A DNA stretch of 64,000 nucleotides from Gamsiella multidivaricata (lineage: Eukaryota; Mortierellomycota; Mortierellomycetes; Mortierellales; Mortierellaceae). The stretch covers positions 124,001 through 188,000 of the forward strand of contig NW_026251775.1 in assembly GCF_025024155.1 (NCBI RefSeq), given 5' to 3'. Position numbers and translations under genes: made by a program. The notes beneath the pieces were generated by a model. It ran no database searches and was not told the DNA's origin. It saw only the letters and a program-made list of their open reading frames with translations. Every line of letters begins with the position of its first letter. Positions within the stretch are counted from its first letter, which is position 1. Of this stretch, positions 59,124 through 64,000 are shown piece by piece.

Positions 59124-62100
59124 ATGTTTGACAGAGCTTTTTCGTCACCGCGAAAGGTTCTCTCGCCACAACAGGAGCTGGAACTCGTCAACATTTACGT
59201 AGAGAATGCGCGCAAAACCAAGGATCAGGAAATTGCTTTAGCGTTGTGCGACGACGCAGAGACCGCGTTATTCCGGATGAAAAGAGCTGCGAAAAAGATT
59301 CTTACAACTCCCTTGTCCGCTGAGGATCAAGCCCTGCGTGATGGATTCGCTGGCGCCTGTCTCGAGCACGCCAACTTGTTGGTGAGCTTAGGACATAGTG
59401 AAATGGCGCAGGTCAGCTACAAGAGAGCAGAAAAATGGGGGTAAGTGACAGGGTACCTGCTCTCTGCTTGTTCGCATTAGCTCGGCTATATCATACGTCG
59501 CATCTAACGCGTCTCTCAATATTGTTGACTGTCCTCTGACTTCAACAGCCATGTGCGTCCTACAAAAGATCCAAGTCCTACAGTTTCATCTGTCACCGAC
59601 AAGGCCCGCCGCGACATGGCACGGATCTCTAAGGATATCTTCCCCGATGATATGCGTCAGCCCACCGTCAAGTGCACGTTACCAGACACAGATGAGCGAC
59701 TCCGCGATACTTCCCAGCTCGCCTACTGCCTTGGCCTTCTGCAAGTGACGCCATCACCCGAAGAGGTTTTTGAACCAGGCGTAGGGAATTGGGTGAAATC
59801 CACAGAGAAGAATGCAGAGGAGAAGGAGAGACTCAGGACGCTGGCGACAGATGTGATCCGAGCATTCACTCGTGATGAGCTCAAGGATGCCAACGCCGTT
59901 GCAGAAGTCGTGTGCCTGGCCCCAGTTCTTGAAAAGGAATATTTCCACTCTCTACTCATGCTGTTTGTCGATGGCGTTGACAAGTCCAGTCTGCTGGATG
60001 TGCAGTCCCTCGAAGGGTTGGCGCAGTTGGTCCAAAGTGCTCCCGAGGGCTACCTCGACTCGGATGACCTAGCCAGGATCCTGAACAGCCTCAACACCCG
60101 CTTACAGGATACTCACACTCAGTCTTCAGATCACATCGGCCGTCTCACGCTCGCAGTGTCAAAGATCCTGGATGCCATGGCTGATACCAAGGTCTCAGGC
60201 TTAAAGCGTGTAGAGCTGCACGAGCCACTATCTGACTATTTGAGTGGACTGCAGGGCAGCAGCGACCCTTACTTGGTGTACCAGGCTGCCTATGCTTTCC
60301 AAGCACTGCAGTGCGTCCCAGACAACGAATCACCATGGCAAGCAACGATGCGGCGCACTGGGATTGTGTTGAAGGGTGTCTCAGGGCTTGTTAGTGCCGT
60401 AAAAGGCCTGGACGTCAACGGCTTCATCACAGGACTCGGGCATCTTCAGGAGGGACTGGGAGAGGTGATCCAGGTAGCGAAAATCGGTTACGAAGGTGTG
60501 AGCGCCCTGGTCGAGAGTGGACAAGGACTGCTGGAATCTCTCAAAGTCGGTCTCAGCTTCAACCAGAAACGTGCCTGGTATACAGCCCTGCGCGGAGCAG
60601 ACACACTGCTGCGGGACGGTCAACTTGCCAAGTTCAAGACCCTGGTCTGTGAAGCGCCTTGCCGGCGTGATCTAGCCTTCCAACTAGGAGTATGCCAGCG
60701 CCTGGGGGACCTTGCGGCCAATCCACTGTGGGACATAGAATCTCGCCAAGGTGCTGTTGCGTTTCTGGGCGAGATGTACCGAAACGATGCAGAGTGGGGT
60801 CAGCAAGCTCTCGTCAAGCAATGGATCCTTGACATCCTTATGCAGTTGGCTTCGACATTTGGCTCAGCTATGCCAGGTATGTATGATGAACATGGACGGA
60901 TGCGTGAGAGGCTCTCGCCTTAATATGAAATATGGAGTTCACGGCCTAGCAGGTACTGATAGCTGTACTATATTCCATTGTGGTCTATACGATACATGAT
61001 GTAGGTGTCGAATCTTTGTTGCAAGAGCTGGAATCGAATGGCGATGAGACGAAAAGGATTCTTTACCAGGTCTGCCGAAAGGAAAATCGAAGCTTACATC
61101 CGCTGCAAGTCGCCTTGCCAACTGTCGCGTCCCCATCATTGCTTGACCTTGTCCAGAACAAGCCCGATGTTGAAGTCGACCTGAGACGACTGAGAAAGCA
61201 ACGATTGAAGGAACGAGGCAAAGTCGTGTACATCCCTCCTCAAGCCAAGGCTAACCTGCAAGCGTCCGATGACAACTTGTTCGACTTGACAAAAGAAGTT
61301 GAAGGCTTCCTGAGCAGTGACCATAAGGTGATGCTCCTGCTAGGTGATTCGGGTGGAGGCAAGTCGACCTTTAACCGGCAGCTCGAGTGCGACTTGTGGG
61401 ATGCCTATAAGAAAAAGGAAGGCAGGATTCCGCTTTTTATCAGCTTACCCGCCATCGACAAGCCAGAACAGGATCTGATCGCCAAACATCTACGGAAGGC
61501 AGAGTTTACCGAACCCCAGATCCGAGAGCTGAAGGACTACCGCAGATTCATCTTGATTTGTGATGGATATGACGAGAGCCAGCAAACACACAACCTGTAC
61601 ACGAGCAACCGACTGAATCAGGAGGGAGGATGGAGGGCTCAGATGGTCATTAGCTGCCGCAGCGAGTACCTTGGGCTTGATTATCGAGATCGGTTCCAGC
61701 CAGCAGATCGCAATCACCAAGCAGAGCAAGCGTTTCAAGAGGCGGTCATTGCGCCATTCTCCATGGATCAAATTCAAGAATACATCAGGAAATATGTGTC
61801 CGCGACGAGGCCGCTCTGGCAAGTGACGGATTACTTAAATACCCTTGATCGGATTCCTAGCCTGCAGGACCTGGTCAAGAACCCCTTTATGTTGACGCTG
61901 TCCTTGGAGGTACTACCGCGCATGGTGGATCCAGGACAAGACCTCTCGGCCGTGCAGGTCACGCGAGTCGCGTTGTATGACCAGTTTGTGGAGCAATGGT
62001 TGGAGCGAGGCAAGAAACGGCTTGTTGAGAAGAAGGACTTGAGCTACCAAGAGAAGAAGGTGTTTGAGAACTTGTCGGACGATGGTTTTGCACAGAACGG

Positions 62101-64000
62101 AGTTGCCTTTCTGAAAGCGTTAGCGGTGGCGATGTACGAGAAGCAAGCGGGCAATCCGGTGGTCGAGTACTCGCCCTTTCGCGATCAAGGGACATGGAAA
62201 GAAGATTTCTTTAGCCGAGAGAACGAGAAGCAGCAGCTCTTGCGTGAGGCATGTCCTCTGACGCGCAGTGGCAATCAGTACCGGTTTATCCATAAATCAC
62301 TGTTGGAATACTGCTTGGCCCGTGCGGTATTTGAGCCGCGAGATGGAGAGAACGCGAGTCGCGCGGCCTCACCTCAAGCCCTGCCACGTCGAGGGAGCGT
62401 CCATTCAGTCATGAGCTTCGAAGACCAGGCTACTGTAGAGGAACCCGTGGCATCCACTGCACAGGCCGTGCTCGATTCGCCCCTGGCACGAAGAAGCTTT
62501 GCGGGCGAGCCGTCGATTCTGCAATTCTTGGCAGAGCGTGTCCAACAGGAACATCTCTTCAAGCAGCAGCTGCTTGCAACGATCGAATACTCCAAAATCA
62601 ACAAAGAGGCACGCAAGGCGGCAGCCAATGCGATCACGATATTGGTCAGAGCCGGGATGCCGTTTATCGGTGCAGATCTGAAAGGCATCCAGATTCCAGG
62701 AGCGGACCTGAGTGGGGGCCAATTCGATTCTGCTCAGCTACAAGGGGCGGATTTGAGAAAAGTCAATCTTCGCAATATTTGGCTGCGTCAGGCCAATTTG
62801 AGCGACGCACAGATGTCGGGAGTGCAGTTTTGGGAATGGCCGTACCTCTTAGAAGAAAGCAGTGTAAGTTCCTGCACGTATTCGCCAGATGGGAAGTTCT
62901 GTGCGGTAGGCCTCGGCGACGGCACGATCAGCGTGTATGACGCTTTGACTTGGACAAAAGCCCACACCTTGCGTGGTCATACCGACTCAGTTAGGAGCGT
63001 GGTGTATTCGCCCAGCGGCCACCAGATCGCCTCAGGCAGTGAAGACAAGACGGTGCGACTGTGGAATGCGCAAACCGGTGCACCCGGCCCCATCTTAAGC
63101 GGCCATACCTCCTATGTTACGAGCGTGGTGTATTCGCCTAGTGGCCAGCAGATCGCCTCGGGAAGTCGGGACGAGACGGTGCGACTGTGGGATGCGCAAA
63201 TCGGGGCATCCGGTCCCATCTTAAGCGGCCATACCTCCTATGTTTGGAGCGTGGTGTATTCGCCCAGTGGCCACCAGATCGCCTCGGGCAGTGGCGACAA
63301 CACGGTTCGACTGTGGGATGCGCAAACCGGTGCACCCGGTCCCATCTTAAGCGGCCATACCTCCACTGTTATGAGCTTGGTGTATTCGCCCAGCGGTCAG
63401 CAGGTCGCCTCGGGAAGTGTGGACAGCACGGTGCGACTGTGGGATGCGCAAACCGGTGCATTAAGTTCCATCTTAAGCGGCCATACCAACTGGGTTACGA
63501 TCGTGGTGTATTCACCCAATGGCCAGCAGATCGCCTCGGGAAGTTGGGACAACACGGTGCGACTATGGGATGCGCAAACCGGTGCACCCGGCCCCATCTT
63601 AAGCGGCCATACCAACTGGGTTACGATCGTGGTGTATTCGCCCAGTGGCCAGCAGATCGCCTCAGGCAGTAACGACAGCACGGTGCGACTGTGGAATGCG
63701 CAAACCGGTGCACCCGGTCCCATCTTAAGCGGCCATACCAACTGGGTTACGAGTGTGGTGTATTCGCCCAATGGCCAGCAGATCGCCTCAGGAAGTGCGG
63801 ATTGCACGGTGCGACTGTGGGATGCGCAAACCAGTGCACCCAGTCCCATCTTAAGCGGCCATACCAACTGGGTTACGAGTGTGGTGTATTCGCCCAATGG
63901 CCAGCAGATCGCCTCAGGAAGTGCGGATTGCACGGTGCGACTGTGGAATGCGCAAATCGGTGCACTCGATTCCGTCTTAAGCGGCCATACCTCCGATGTT
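59124..64000 (+). CDS. NLR-like receptor, NACHT + WD40 (copy 2, 3' end outside window)
   Basis: Paralog of the gene at 51426, same intron positions: exons 59124..59440, 59549..60876 and 61005 to beyond 64000. The frame is open throughout. A TAA at 60922 that ends the unspliced frame lies inside intron 2, which supports the splice model. P-loop GDSGGGKST (near 61345) and Walker B ILICDGYDE (near 61555) are intact, so the ATPase should be functional. The pentapeptide-like segment follows near 62670, then eight complete 126-bp WD40 units and the start of a ninth. Residues at the variable repeat positions differ from copy 1, with NWV/NDS and ADC combinations recurring, so ligand specificity probably differs. 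The C-terminus is not seen. Confidence 0.87.
62975..64000 (+). repeat. WD40-coding array, 8+ x 126 bp (NLR copy 2, truncated)
   Basis: Units start at 62975, 63101 and every 126 bp to 63983, where the window ends in the ninth. The first blade (GHTDSV) corresponds to the first blade of copy 1. Later units differ in order and in variable residues, so the arrays have been reshuffled since the gene duplication. Confidence 0.95.

Larger units (their letters stand above)
58092..64000 (+). repeat. Tandem segmental duplication, unit 2 (continues past window)
   Basis: Near-identical to 50339 onward through the promoter, exons and introns. Most differences are single bases. It runs to the window edge inside the WD40 array. 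Confidence 0.88.

Noticed and set aside
1..64000. tRNA, rRNA or other structured RNA genes
   Set aside because: Scanned by eye for B-box-like GGTTCGANTCC with a matching cloverleaf; only partial matches (for example near 10810 and 16310) without acceptor stems. A covariance-model search would be decisive.

Overview
The window is nuclear DNA from a filamentous fungus. Genes are dense and intron-rich, with short GT-AG introns (mostly 50-400 nt), TACTAAT-type branch sites and typical fungal families (Bre1, septin, NAP1, FPR-type FKBP, Izh-type PAQR, DUF3605, DUF2009). Large NACHT-WD40 proteins, LRR proteins and TnpB/Fanzor-like fragments suggest an early-diverging lineage, most likely Mortierellaceae; that placement is inference, not a database match.

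Left block (1-21 kb), conserved housekeeping genes: mitochondrial HSP10 (-) and mitochondrial ribosomal protein bS6m (+) share a divergent promoter; then an FPR3/4-like nucleolar FKBP (+), a NAP1 histone chaperone (+), a secreted type-B carboxylesterase (-), a gap of about 3.9 kb without a confident gene, a Bre1 RING E3 ligase (+), a septin (+) and a PTPA/Rrd PP2A activator (+). NAP1, Bre1 and the FKBP are all chromatin or nucleolar factors, but they are separate transcription units.

Accessory block (about 22.5-37 kb), mostly broken genes: a NACHT-WD40 (NLR-like) pseudogene (-) with at least five frameshifts and four nonsense codons; a dispersed 80-bp repeat; a seven-exon unknown gene (-) with a PD-(D/E)XK-like signature and an in-frame TAG; a 143-bp tandem repeat; the C-terminal zinc ribbon of a TnpB/Fanzor-like protein (-) cut off by a 928-bp PIF/Harbinger-type deletion derivative with terminal inverted repeats; and an LRR-type gene (+) with an in-frame TGA.

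Second housekeeping block (37.7-49.6 kb): an Izh3-like PAQR membrane protein (-), a simple-sequence-rich promoter region, a DUF3605/GIG1-like protein (+), a membrane-anchored pectin-lyase-fold protein (+) and a B-box plus DUF2009 protein (+).

Right end (50.3-64 kb), the most notable part: a tandem duplication (period about 7.7 kb) of an intact three-exon NLR-like gene. It encodes a TPR-like/ARM-like helical N-terminus, a NACHT ATPase, pentapeptide-like repeats and a WD40 propeller. The propeller is built from 126-bp units that are nearly identical except at about five codons per repeat, as in Podospora HET-E/HET-D/HNWD allorecognition receptors. The first copy is complete (1893 aa); the second runs off the window after eight full high-identity repeats. 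The two copies carry different residues at the variable positions, so they are candidates for a fast-diversifying recognition locus.
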